IMG/VR virus record: IMGVR_UViG_3300037847_000920
Span: 1 to 23,343 of that record
Origin: a virus
DNA: 23,343 nucleotides
Reading direction: 5' to 3' (one strand)
Shown piece after piece: positions 7,642-15,162 of the stretch (position 1 is its first letter; each line of letters begins with the position of its first letter). The translations under genes were made by a program, and so were the position numbers. The notes beneath the pieces are model-generated. The model did not search any database, had not been told where the DNA came from, and saw only the letters and a program-made list of their open reading frames with translations.

Positions 7642-9858
7642 CTATTCAATGCCTCCTTGATTTGCTCCGGCAATTGCTCTAGGCGTACCAGAGAACTCAC
7701 TTTCCCCTGCAACCGGAACATTTCCGATTCCGATGTTGCCACCACCAGTGCCTGTAGGTCCAAGTTCTTGAGGTTGTTGAGGTGTTCCATTAGGTCCTGC
7801 CATTGGGGATGGTTGACCAAGGGATTGAGCCTCGCTGCTATTTTCTTGTCCAGCATTTTGCATTCCTATTATTTGTGCCATGATAGCTGCTTCTTCAGGG
7901 TCATTGAGTATTTCATCAGGGTCTAAATCTAAGCTATAGGCTAGTTCACTTACGAGTTTAGAAATTTTAACAAATGGTGCAATAGCAGGACTTTGTGCAG
8001 TTTGTAAGAACATAGTTAGTCTTTGACTTCGTACTTCTTTTTGCATCAAGCTATTTGTACCAGTAGCTTTAACTTCTAAATCACCTTTAACATCAAGTTC
8101 ATCTTCTAAAAACTGCATGTTCCATTGAAAGTAAGATTCACCTAATGGTTTTAATAAAAAGTCATCAAGGTTTTTAACAACTGTTTTTATATTTAAACTA
8201 GATGCTCCAAGTAACATTGACATACCTGAAGCAGTCCTTGTCATACTTTGAACACCAGTTTGTCCATGTGAGTAACTTGGTATTCCTGTTTGTTCATCTG
8301 CAAGTTGTCTAAACTTGTCAAACATCATTAAGTTTTCTTGTGATGTATTAGGAAACTTTAAACCATGTATTGCTTGTCCGGGCATTCCTGCTTGTCTTCT
8401 AAATATTTTACCCGGATATATTTCCATTGATTGTCCACCAACTAAAGCAGATTCATCTACATCAAATACTAAAGAACCAGACATTGCTAAATTATCAATA
8501 GCCATTCTTGCATGACCATTCATAATTTGTTGACTATCATCCATATTTTCTGCTATACCAATACCATAAAAATTATATGGATTTCTTTCATATGGAAAAG
8601 CATGATATGGTAATCTATAAGGAGTAAATGGATTAATTACTGCTCTAAGTAATTTATCTCCACATATCCATGCATTAATTTGAACTTCATCTAAATCATC
8701 TATTTTTTTAGAAATTTCAATTCCAACTTCTCTAGCATATTGAGCATCCATAATTCCCCAGTACTCAATAACTTCAAAGTTATTATTAACATCTTCATCA
8801 GCTCTTCTATCATCTCTAAGTTGAGCTTCATAATCTTTTTCAATATAATTAGGACCATACTGAATACATTCACGAATTGCATCTTCATTAAAATATGGCA
8901 TGTTTCGTAGTTGTCTTAATTCACTACGATTCATTTTATGTCTATGAATTACATATTCACATTCTTCCATATTAGTAGCTGAAGGGTCAGGATAAAAATC
9001 CCAACAACTTACAAACTCTATTCTAGGAACTCTAACTTCTAATGGACTATATGTTCTTTCTCCATCTTCACCTACAGTCCATTTATGTAATTTTTTATTA
9101 AAATTAAATGGTCCTTTTACAATCCCTGTACCTAATAAAGCAGATTCTAAAAGAGCATTTCTAATTTCAGAAGAACCATTAGATTCATCTATTTGGTCAT
9201 GGATAAGTTTTTCCATTCTTCTTGCAGCTTTTTGTGCAGGATTTAATTCTAATTCTTGAGGATTTGCACTTGCTCCATCTTTTAATATACCAGCATTTCT
9301 AGCTTGGTCTTCAATACTATCTTCAAAAATTCCATTGTAAAAAGATGCACCGGGTTTTAAAGTTTTACCATCACCTTCATAACCAACATCATAAGGACTT
9401 TGATAATCTATTGAATTACCATTAACTTCTTGTTCTTGATTTTTTGATGTTTCAATTCCGGGAACAGGATTATTTACATCAAGATGAGCTATATCAGTTT
9501 CACCTTCTGGCATTTTAGTTTCTGATATACCAATAGGAAACTTACCAGTTCCAAATATAACATCTACTAATTGTCCAAATGCAGCTAGTACTTTTGTTTT
9601 AGTTATTTTTACAAATACTCTAGATTTTTCAGACTCTCTAAACTTAACGCCTTTAGCATACAAACCTCTATAGTTTTCATATGCTGTTATCCATCTGCGT
9701 TCATCAGTATCTCTAGCCATTTCAGCTTGAGCATATCTACCTTTAATGATACCAATAAGATTTCTTTGTTGGTCTTCTTCTAACTTTAATTGTTTCCCAG
9801 CTTCACCTTCTACTTCTTCGTAAATATAATCAGCATTTAAAAATGTATTATCTTCCAT
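7642..9858 (-). CDS. Portal protein (P22-like)
   Basis: A 738-residue protein close in length to P22 portal (725). It follows large terminase directly, the classic terminase-portal order. Recognisable stretches are RWITAYENYRGLYAKGVKF near the N-terminus, the portal-body segment AYPYERNPY-like (YHAFPYERNPYNFYGIGIAE), QQIMNGHARMAIDNLAMSG, QLADEQTGIPSYSHGQTGV, TRTASGMSMLLGASSLNIKT and the long helix region VVKNLDDFLLKPLGESYFQW. The C-terminal 90 residues are Gln/Gly/Pro-rich. As a dodecamer it would form the DNA entry channel and bind terminase and the adaptor. The start is fixed by the adjoining stop of terminase. Confidence 0.9.
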   Translation of the reverse strand: MEDNTFLNADYIYEEVEGEAGKQLKLEEDQQRNLIGIIKGRYAQAEMARDTDERRWITAYENYRGLYAKGVKFRESEKSRVFVKITKTKVLAAFGQLVDVIFGTGKFPIGISETKMPEGETDIAHLDVNNPVPGIETSKNQEQEVNGNSIDYQSPYDVGYEGDGKTLKPGASFYNGIFEDSIEDQARNAGILKDGASANPQELELNPAQKAARRMEKLIHDQIDESNGSSEIRNALLESALLGTGIVKGPFNFNKKLHKWTVGEDGERTYSPLEVRVPRIEFVSCWDFYPDPSATNMEECEYVIHRHKMNRSELRQLRNMPYFNEDAIRECIQYGPNYIEKDYEAQLRDDRRADEDVNNNFEVIEYWGIMDAQYAREVGIEISKKIDDLDEVQINAWICGDKLLRAVINPFTPYRLPYHAFPYERNPYNFYGIGIAENMDDSQQIMNGHARMAIDNLAMSGSLVFDVDESALVGGQSMEIYPGKIFRRQAGMPGQAIHGLKFPNTSQENLMMFDKFRQLADEQTGIPSYSHGQTGVQSMTRTASGMSMLLGASSLNIKTVVKNLDDFLLKPLGESYFQWNMQFLEDELDVKGDLEVKATGTNSLMQKEVRSQRLTMFLQTAQSPAIAPFVKISKLVSELAYSLDLDPDEILNDPEEAAIMAQIIGMQNAGQENSSEAQSLGQPSPMAGPNGTPQQPQELGPTGTGGGNIGIGNVPVAGESEFSGTPRAIAGANQGGIE

Positions 9859-9860
9859 TA

Positions 9861-11507
9861 TTAATATCCAAAAGTATTATCTGAAGGTTGATAAATATCT
9901 GTTTTTATTTTTAACATCCTATCATAAGGATGGTCCATTCTAGGTCTACTCATTATCATATACCTTAATGCATCATAAGCATGGTCAGCAGCTTTAGTAT
10001 CTACATCTTCTGGATTAGTTGTAGATAATGGAATACCTTGTAATTCTTTTATTAAGTTTACACAGTTACTAAATATTTGCAACCTTGGTCTTCCTGTTCC
10101 TTCACGCTGTCTTAAATGCTCATGTATTTGAGTTTTACCAGCTATTCTATTTTTATCAGCTCTTCTTAATTTATGTCCTTTATTGACAAGTATTTCACCA
10201 ATAGTAGGACCTGTATATCCAGTTCTTGACCATGCAGCAGTATCTAAAACTCCCGGAATAGATTTAATTTCATTTTCTTCCATTTGAGTTATAGTGTCTC
10301 CGAGTGCATCCCCAGTTAGACCTTTTCTGTATAACTCTCTGTATATAATGATGGTCTTATCATCGGGGTCTATAGCAGCCCATAGACAACAACTTTCTGC
10401 AGCATAACCATAGTCAATTCCTTTTATTCTTTCCCACCAAGAGGGTAATTCAAAAGGAGGTATTACATGTACATCTGGAGTAAACTCTGCAAATGCTGCA
10501 CCTTCTGCTACATCCCAATTACCTTCTAGCAGTTGTTTTCTTTGAACTGCAGGTAAGGATTGTAACATCCTTTCATATTCACCATCTTCAGCAAGGTAAG
10601 GATTATCCTGTAACAATGCTGGAATAAACTTTCTTGTTAAACCATCTGTACCTTTAAATGTTTTATTAGGTTCAGATGCTTCTACATATCTTTTCTTTAC
10701 CCATTGTGCACCTACACCACCCGGGTTAGCTGTACATCTTAGATAAGTTTTTAAATCTGGATGTGTTGTTCTTAACCTTGAGGCAAGATAGTTCCATCCA
10801 AACTCTGTAGGTAAATGAGTTATTTCATCAAAACCTATCCAACTGTATGCTTGTCCTTGATAACGATACACATCTGCATCTCTTTCTAGGAAACCAAATT
10901 CTATTTTAGCTCCACTAGGAAAGTTCCAAAGCTTTTCTACTTCTCTAAACTTAGCACCTTTAAATGCTTTAGGATAGAGTTCTCGAGACTTATCAATAAG
11001 TTCTCTTAGCTCTGGCATAGACCTTCTTAATATCAAGGCTCTATGTTCAGCTATGTGGCAAGAACGCAATGGGTCTATTAACATTGCAAAACTTTTACCA
11101 CCACCTGCTGCTCCTCCGTAGAGTACATCTTTTTCTGCAGCAGCTAAAAAATCTGTTTGTGGTCCTTCATTAGGCATAAATGCCACATAAGAACCTGTAG
11201 TATCTAAATGTTCTTGTATAGAATCAGGTAATACTTTTGTTTCTGATTCTGTTAAAACATTTGAAGTTAAAACTTTTTCTTCTTGTTCAACTTCTTTTTT
11301 AACTCTTGCTAAACTTCTTGTTAGCTTTTTAACTTTTTTATTTTTATTATCTAATCTTTTTTTAGCTTGTAATGCTAATTTAACATTAGATAATTCACTA
11401 TTCTTTGGTCTACCTACTTTTTTCTTAGTAGCACCAGTATCACTTATTATAGAGTCTTTTGAGACTTTTGTCAAGTCTTTTGTAGATTTATTTATTTTAT
11501 CTACCAT
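9861..11507 (-). CDS. terL: Terminase large subunit (ATPase plus nuclease)
   Basis: A 548-residue packaging motor. Walker A is GGAAGGGKS (131-139), Walker B IGFDE (224-228), and the coupling motif is TANPGG (259-264). The RuvC-like nuclease has D365 in GIDYG, D422 in DTAAW, and D508/D512 in AADHAYDALRY. The family core starts near residue 110. The first 100 residues are an unusual Lys-rich extension with an AT-hook-like KKKVGRPKN (29-36) and a coiled stretch. The ATG at 11507 lies inside the end of the preceding gene (11-base overlap) and has no strong ribosome site, so coupling is likely. The next Met is residue 111, just before the ATPase. A perfect promoter lies within codons 12-21. Confidence 0.93.
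   Translation of the reverse strand: MVDKINKSTKDLTKVSKDSIISDTGATKKKVGRPKNSELSNVKLALQAKKRLDNKNKKVKKLTRSLARVKKEVEQEEKVLTSNVLTESETKVLPDSIQEHLDTTGSYVAFMPNEGPQTDFLAAAEKDVLYGGAAGGGKSFAMLIDPLRSCHIAEHRALILRRSMPELRELIDKSRELYPKAFKGAKFREVEKLWNFPSGAKIEFGFLERDADVYRYQGQAYSWIGFDEITHLPTEFGWNYLASRLRTTHPDLKTYLRCTANPGGVGAQWVKKRYVEASEPNKTFKGTDGLTRKFIPALLQDNPYLAEDGEYERMLQSLPAVQRKQLLEGNWDVAEGAAFAEFTPDVHVIPPFELPSWWERIKGIDYGYAAESCCLWAAIDPDDKTIIIYRELYRKGLTGDALGDTITQMEENEIKSIPGVLDTAAWSRTGYTGPTIGEILVNKGHKLRRADKNRIAGKTQIHEHLRQREGTGRPRLQIFSNCVNLIKELQGIPLSTTNPEDVDTKAADHAYDALRYMIMSRPRMDHPYDRMLKIKTDIYQPSDNTFGY
11446..11474 (-). promoter_or_regulatory. Perfect sigma70-type promoter inside the terL coding sequence
   Basis: On the minus strand TTGACA (11474-11469), 17-base spacer, TATAAT (11451-11446). 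The spacer holds AGTCT-caaa-AGACT. It shares AAAGACTTGACAAA with the small-terminase promoter. Transcription would start near 11439 and could boost portal-to-fibre expression, or make a terL mRNA lacking the first codons. Confidence 0.6.
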
Positions 11508-11748
11508 ATATTTTATCTACATATTTTTTTAAACCGGGTCTTGACATTTGTCTTCCTGTTTCTGCTTCTAACCAATCTACACCAATACCTAAACTTATTT
11601 CACCATGAAACACAGCTTCAGCTACATCTTTTAATATAATAAGTTCTGATTCTATAGGTTTTAAATAACCTTCAAAGTCTGCATCTAACTCATAACCAAA
11701 TGGTACAGTTGATGAAGTTCTTTTTATATAATTATCAGGTATAAACAT
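11497..11748 (-). CDS. Small protein with helix-turn-helix-like C-terminus, 83 aa
   Basis: It lies directly upstream of large terminase and overlaps its start by 11 bases. The N-terminus reads FGYELDADFEGYLKPIESEL, and the C-terminal half (about 52-78) is ISLGIGVDWLEAETGRQMSR followed by PGLKKYV, which has the look of a helix-turn-helix of the type 'wLe.kTGr.iS..GLkk' seen in resolvase-like or terminase-adjacent domains. I know similar short segments fused to or beside large terminases in marine phages. A role in DNA recognition for packaging is plausible but inferred. A better small-terminase candidate lies at the operon start, so this may be an accessory. Confidence 0.72.
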   Translation of the reverse strand: MFIPDNYIKRTSSTVPFGYELDADFEGYLKPIESELIILKDVAEAVFHGEISLGIGVDWLEAETGRQMSRPGLKKYVDKIYGR

Positions 11749-11750
11749 TT

Positions 11751-13604
11751 TTAATTGTAAGTGTCTGGGTCAAAATACATATATTCAGGAAATCTATCTT
11801 CATCAGCAGTATAACCATATTTTTTTAATTCTGGTTCAAATTCTTCTTTTCTAAAATGTATTCCTTCTATAGCGTGTGGGTCATCATATCTATCATATGG
11901 TTTACCTGTTATAAAACTTAGTCCATCCTCTAACATTTCAATGCCACCTTGAGTAGCAGTTTTAATAGCATTTAAACCTCTTAATTGATGTACATGTTTT
12001 AATTCTTCTACTAAAACACTTTCTCGGTGGAAAGGATGCATATTTTTATCTAAAACTATAGTTAATTCTTTTTTAGGATTTAAAAAAGTTAATAGACTAA
12101 CTCTATTATCTATTATATTATATCCTTTTTTATGTAATAAAGTTGGTGTCATTAAATATTTTGCAACTTTGTAAGCATCTCTAGCTACATCATTTTTTAT
12201 TACTGGACTTGGCATAATATGTGCTCTATACTTTTCTCCAAGAACTTGCAAAATAGCTGTTTCTGGTCTTTCTCTTAAAGGTATTTCAGAATCTGTTAAT
12301 ATTTTTTTAACAGCTTCTATCTTAGGTATATCTTTATATTCAGTAAATTTATCTTGTTTTGGTTTAAAATCAACTTCTTTAACTACTATGTTATGTTGTT
12401 TTTCTAACATTTTGTATACATCTTGTAAATAGTTATCATAATTTTCTTTATACAATCTGTCTTTTTCATAATATCTTTTAGCTTCTGGACTTTTTTTACT
12501 ACCTGATAGTTTAGCTGCTTTTAAATCTGCATAATCTGGTTCAAGAAATTCTTCTCTATGAAACAAATCATCTATATTTTTTCTTTTATCAGTTACCAAG
12601 GTATTTGGTTTTCCAAATATATTTGAGCTAGAAGGCTCATGCTCATACATAAATGCTAAACTTGAATCATTTCTTTCAATCATACGCATTAATCCTTCCA
12701 TTGCAGCTTTTTCATCACTACCATACACATCTCTTAACCTAAATCCTACTCTATTATTTATTACATCATTTCTTTCATTTCTAAAATTATAACCAGATTT
12801 AGGACCTAAACTTTCTGTAGTAACACCATCTTTAAGTGATACAACTTCAATTTCTTCTGGTTCATATCCATAATACAAAGCAGCTTGTGTTACATCTTTT
12901 GCTTGTATAAATGGTCTTTTAATTTTTTTATCACCGGCTCTATACCCAAATAAAGCATGTCTAACTATTTCTTCTATGTCTTCCATTCTGTTTGGATGAG
13001 CATTCCAAAAATTTAATTGACCTTTTTTATCAGCTTCGTTTATATAGGTAACAGTATCTTCAAAAGCTTGACTTTGCATTTTTTGAGTATATCCTAATAC
13101 ATCTGCACTTGTTTGATATAAAGGATAAAGTATAGCTCCTACTTGGTGTCTTAGAGGGTCATTTCTATTATCTATTATTTTTTGAAAATTATTTAATTCT
13201 TGATATCTATTTTGTTCTTCTTGTCTTTGTTGTTCTTCTTGTCTTTGTTGCTCTTCTTGTCTTCTTTGTTCTTCTTGTCTTCTTTGTTCTTCTTGTCTTC
13301 GTTGTTCTTCTTGTATTCTTTGTTCTTCTGTATTATTATTTACAACACCACCTGTAAACTTAAACTGTCTAGCTCTTCTAGTTTTTTTAGCTATTCGTTT
13401 TGGTTGTTTACTGTGTTGTTTTCCTTTTCTAGTATCTTCTCGTTTTTTTCTTGTTGTTGCTGCATATTCTGCTGGAGTTAATGCATCACGAGCTGCTTTA
13501 GGTAAATATCTTTCTCCAGTCTCACTAGACTTTTTACCAGACTTAGTACCCCATTTTTGTTTTGTCCAAGCCCTAAGACTTCTTTGCGATTTTTTTAGTG
13601 CCAT
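11751..13604 (-). CDS. 617-aa fusion: basic module, EEQRRQ repeats, large C-terminal domain with zincin-like motif
   Basis: Residues 1-80 are a very basic module (KKSQRSLRAWTKQKWGTKSG, then ERYLPKAARDALTPAEYAAT) that I recognise as a recurrent small domain in phages and large algal viruses. Residues 93-135 are six-residue EEQRRQ-type repeats, probably a charged helix. The remaining 480 residues match nothing I can name. Near the end VEELKHVHQLRG (about 532-543), followed about 30 residues later by YDDPHAIEG (573-581), resembles a metallopeptidase HExxH plus third-ligand motif, but Glu stands where the first His should be. Its ATG overlaps the preceding gene by 32 bases. It may be a virion or ejected protein; function is unknown. 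Confidence 0.75.
   Translation of the reverse strand: MALKKSQRSLRAWTKQKWGTKSGKKSSETGERYLPKAARDALTPAEYAATTRKKREDTRKGKQHSKQPKRIAKKTRRARQFKFTGGVVNNNTEEQRIQEEQRRQEEQRRQEEQRRQEEQQRQEEQQRQEEQNRYQELNNFQKIIDNRNDPLRHQVGAILYPLYQTSADVLGYTQKMQSQAFEDTVTYINEADKKGQLNFWNAHPNRMEDIEEIVRHALFGYRAGDKKIKRPFIQAKDVTQAALYYGYEPEEIEVVSLKDGVTTESLGPKSGYNFRNERNDVINNRVGFRLRDVYGSDEKAAMEGLMRMIERNDSSLAFMYEHEPSSSNIFGKPNTLVTDKRKNIDDLFHREEFLEPDYADLKAAKLSGSKKSPEAKRYYEKDRLYKENYDNYLQDVYKMLEKQHNIVVKEVDFKPKQDKFTEYKDIPKIEAVKKILTDSEIPLRERPETAILQVLGEKYRAHIMPSPVIKNDVARDAYKVAKYLMTPTLLHKKGYNIIDNRVSLLTFLNPKKELTIVLDKNMHPFHRESVLVEELKHVHQLRGLNAIKTATQGGIEMLEDGLSFITGKPYDRYDDPHAIEGIHFRKEEFEPELKKYGYTADEDRFPEYMYFDPDTYN
13203..13328 (-). repeat. Tandem 18-bp repeats encoding EEQRRQ/EEQQRQ
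   Basis: About seven imperfect copies of an 18-base unit encode alternating EEQRRQ and EEQQRQ within the 617-residue protein. The DNA copies are close to identical, so copy number may change by slippage. The mirror plus-strand open frame (13200-13481) is an artefact of this low complexity. Confidence 0.88.
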
Positions 13605-13884
13605 GTTTTTTTCTAATTGCTTCCTTACCTCGTTTAGCTATTGCAGCTTGTGTAGGTTTACCAGCTACTTTAGCTCTTTGCTCTAATACTGTTAGTATTT
13701 GTATTTTACGAGCAAATGGTTTTTTAATTCTTTTAACTTTAGCTACAGTAGCTCTAGCATCTGCTGGAGTTGCAAACTTAATACTTACTGTATCTTTTGG
13801 ATTTTCATCTGTATATAATCTTCTACCACTACCTTTAGGTTTTTTACCTGTACCTACTTTAGGGTCTTTCTTTTTTCTAGGCAT
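13573..13884 (-). CDS. Small basic conserved phage protein, 103 aa
   Basis: The sequence contains KPKGSGRRLYTDENPKDTVS followed by IKFATPADARATVAKVKR and FARKIQILTVLEQRAKVAG. I recognise the GSGRRLYTDENPxDTVxIKF pattern from small proteins of marine phages (probably the DUF6321 type, name not certain). Both termini are Lys-rich. Start ATG 13884 shares a base with the preceding stop (TAATG), and the 3' end overlaps the next gene by 32 bases. It is one of four basic products in this stretch. DNA binding is plausible from charge alone; the molecular role is unknown. Confidence 0.82.
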   Translation of the reverse strand: MPRKKKDPKVGTGKKPKGSGRRLYTDENPKDTVSIKFATPADARATVAKVKRIKKPFARKIQILTVLEQRAKVAGKPTQAAIAKRGKEAIRKKHGTKKIAKKS

Positions 13885-14081
13885 TATTTATAACCACCAC
13901 CTTTAGCTTTATATTGTTTTGCTAAAAGCTGGGCTTTCCGAGCAGACCATTGTCCGGGTTTACCTCCTTTAGAACCGGCTTTGATTCTCTCGAAAAGCCT
14001 CTTACGCATAGTAGGCTTGGTATAATTACCAGCTTTATTAACAGTTGACTTCTTTTTAGTCGTTGTTTTTTTCTTTGGCAT
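13884..14081 (-). CDS. Small basic protein with KPGQWSARKAQLLAK motif, 65 aa
   Basis: The start is placed at 14081, where AAAGGAG lies at good spacing, rather than at the upstream in-frame ATG 14141 that would run through the previous gene. After a Lys/Thr tail (PKKKTTTKKK) it has NYTKPTMRKRLFERIKAGSK and KPGQWSARKAQLLAKQYKAK ending GGGYK. This motif recurs in short proteins and fused tails in phages and algal viruses (I believe DUF5872-like). The role is unknown; a nucleic-acid or virion-packaging partner is a guess. Its stop overlaps the next ATG by one base. Confidence 0.85.
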   Translation of the reverse strand: MPKKKTTTKKKSTVNKAGNYTKPTMRKRLFERIKAGSKGGKPGQWSARKAQLLAKQYKAKGGGYK

Positions 14082-14244
14082 TTTTTTCTCCTTTCTTAAA
14101 AATCTTATCCCAGTTATCTTGGTATTGTTTTGAAAAAACATTTACTCTAGGTCTAGCACCTTTGCCACCCCAAGTGTCGCTTTTACCGTAAATACTTTTT
14201 CTAAAGACTACTTGATTGCCTTCATCATTACCAATTTGAGGCAT
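14056..14244 (-). CDS. Small protein, 62 aa, unknown
   Basis: It contains FRKSIYGKSDTWGGKGARPR followed by VNVFSKQYQDNWDKIFKKGE. The start at 14244 lies just after the stop of the tiny membrane peptide, and the 3' end overlaps the next gene by 26 bases. Tryptophans and a KxxD/KxxE-rich C-terminus suggest a short helix. I know similar WGGKGxRPR-containing short proteins beside marine phage structural genes, but no function. It is basic overall. The tight packing supports that it is real. Confidence 0.72.
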   Translation of the reverse strand: MPQIGNDEGNQVVFRKSIYGKSDTWGGKGARPRVNVFSKQYQDNWDKIFKKGEKNAKEKNND

Positions 14245-14246
14245 AT

Positions 14247-14357
14247 TTATTTATTTTTCCACAAGTTTTTTATATGTGTAATCCATTCAGGTTTTTGTTT
14301 ATAAATAACAAAACCTACAATTCCTACAAAAATTAATATTCCTATAATTTGTTCCAT
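14247..14357 (-). CDS. Tiny single-pass membrane protein, 36 aa
   Basis: ATG 14357 follows AAGGAG that sits at the end of the iscU gene. The product starts MEQIIGILIFVGIVGFVIYK, one clear transmembrane helix, then a basic tail (WITHIKNLWKNK). One short N-terminal residue block precedes the helix, so the tail is probably cytoplasmic. Size and topology would fit a holin-like or small inner-membrane protein, but no lysis enzyme is seen nearby, so this is open. It lies between iscU and the 62-residue gene with gaps of only a few bases. Confidence 0.75.
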   Translation of the reverse strand: MEQIIGILIFVGIVGFVIYKQKPEWITHIKNLWKNK

Positions 14358-14360
14358 GTT

Positions 14361-14783
14361 TTACTCCTTGTAATAATTATGTTTTCTATGTGCAACTTTT
14401 TGTTCCCAATCTTGTATAGCTTGTCTTATACTATCTTCTGCTAGTACACTACAATGCAACTTAATTGCTGGTAGTTCTAAAGCTTCTGCTATATCTTTAT
14501 CTTTAATAAGTTTAGCTTCTTCTATAGTTTTACCTTTTAACATATCTACAAACATTGTAGAGGATGCAATAGCACTTCCACACCCATATGTTTTAAACTT
14601 GACATCTTCTATAACATCATTGTTTAATTTTATTTGTAATTTCATAACATCCCCACATGCAGGTGCACCCACCATACCTGTAGCAACATTAGGGTCTTTA
14701 GGGTCAAACCTTCCAACAGAATGTTTTGCTGGATTGTTTAAGACACTTTCAAACCTATCAACCACCTTTTGTGAATATGCCAT
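14361..14783 (-). CDS. iscU: IscU-type iron-sulfur cluster scaffold protein
   Basis: A 140-residue protein very close to bacterial IscU across its length. It has MVGAPACGDVMKLQI with Cys43 and Asp45, FKTYGCGSAIASS with Cys68, and LPAIKLHCSVLAED with Lys108, His110 and Cys111. All three cluster cysteines, the Asp, and the Lys/His pair are kept. The chaperone-binding LPPVK motif of bacterial IscU is LPAIK here. IscU holds nascent 2Fe-2S clusters made by IscS and passes them on with HscA/HscB. No other isc gene is visible, so it would depend on host partners. It sits in the late packaging operon; ATG overlaps the stop of a 25-codon frame (TAATG). It was probably acquired from a host. Confidence 0.96.
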   Translation of the reverse strand: MAYSQKVVDRFESVLNNPAKHSVGRFDPKDPNVATGMVGAPACGDVMKLQIKLNNDVIEDVKFKTYGCGSAIASSTMFVDMLKGKTIEEAKLIKDKDIAEALELPAIKLHCSVLAEDSIRQAIQDWEQKVAHRKHNYYKE

Positions 14784-14860
14784 TAGCTAAATAGTTTCCA
14801 AACTTTATTAATTCTTCCACACTTCATAAACTTGTGTAGTTTATTAAATAACCTTACCAT
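14783..14860 (-). CDS. Possible tiny basic peptide (25 aa) coupling two genes
   Basis: This open frame exactly fills the gap between the 102-residue gene and iscU. Its ATG (14860) precedes the upstream stop by a few bases and its TAA shares a base with the iscU ATG. The peptide begins MVRLFNKLHKFM, is strongly basic and amphipathic, and contains one Cys. No good ribosome site is seen, so it would be translated by coupling. It may serve mainly to carry ribosomes to iscU, which also lacks a strong site. Overlaps at both ends argue for it; the tiny size argues for caution. Confidence 0.45.
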   Translation of the reverse strand: MVRLFNKLHKFMKCGRINKVWKLFS

Positions 14861-15162
14861 TTAACTTTATCAGCCCAGTAAGCTGCTGACATTTTTCCTT
14901 TAGCAATATTCTTACCATGTCTAGCTTTAAAACTTCTACGCTTTGCTTTCATTCTAGCAGACTCACCTTTTTTAGGTTTACCGGCTGTACCTTTTACAGT
15001 TCCAACCTTTTTACCTTGTTGTCCAAATCTAATTGTTTTAATCTTGTCACCTTCTTTAGCAACAACAATATGTGATTTAGTTTTATGTCCGGGAGTACGC
15101 TTGGGTTTGTTATAACCACTTACTCCTGCTCTTGCAAGTCTTGGGTCTTTCTTTTTAGCCAT
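14854..15162 (-). CDS. Small very basic conserved phage protein, 102 aa
   Basis: It begins MAKKKDPRLARAGVSGYNKP and contains KTKSHIVVAKEGDKIKTIRF, GESARMKAKRRSFKARHGKN and KMSAAYWADKVKW at the end. I recognise this pattern from marine podoviruses and cyanophages, where it sits near terminase and structural genes. It is extremely Lys/Arg-rich, so nucleic-acid binding or packaging with DNA is plausible but not shown. The start follows AAAGGAG within the end of the preceding 58-residue gene, whose TAA overlaps this ATG. Other members have no assigned function that I know of. Confidence 0.85.
   Translation of the reverse strand: MAKKKDPRLARAGVSGYNKPKRTPGHKTKSHIVVAKEGDKIKTIRFGQQGKKVGTVKGTAGKPKKGESARMKAKRRSFKARHGKNIAKGKMSAAYWADKVKW

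Noticed and set aside
13200-13481. Plus-strand open frame rich in Phe/Leu/Ser
   Set aside because: It mirrors the EEQRRQ-coding repeats of the minus-strand gene; no ribosome site.
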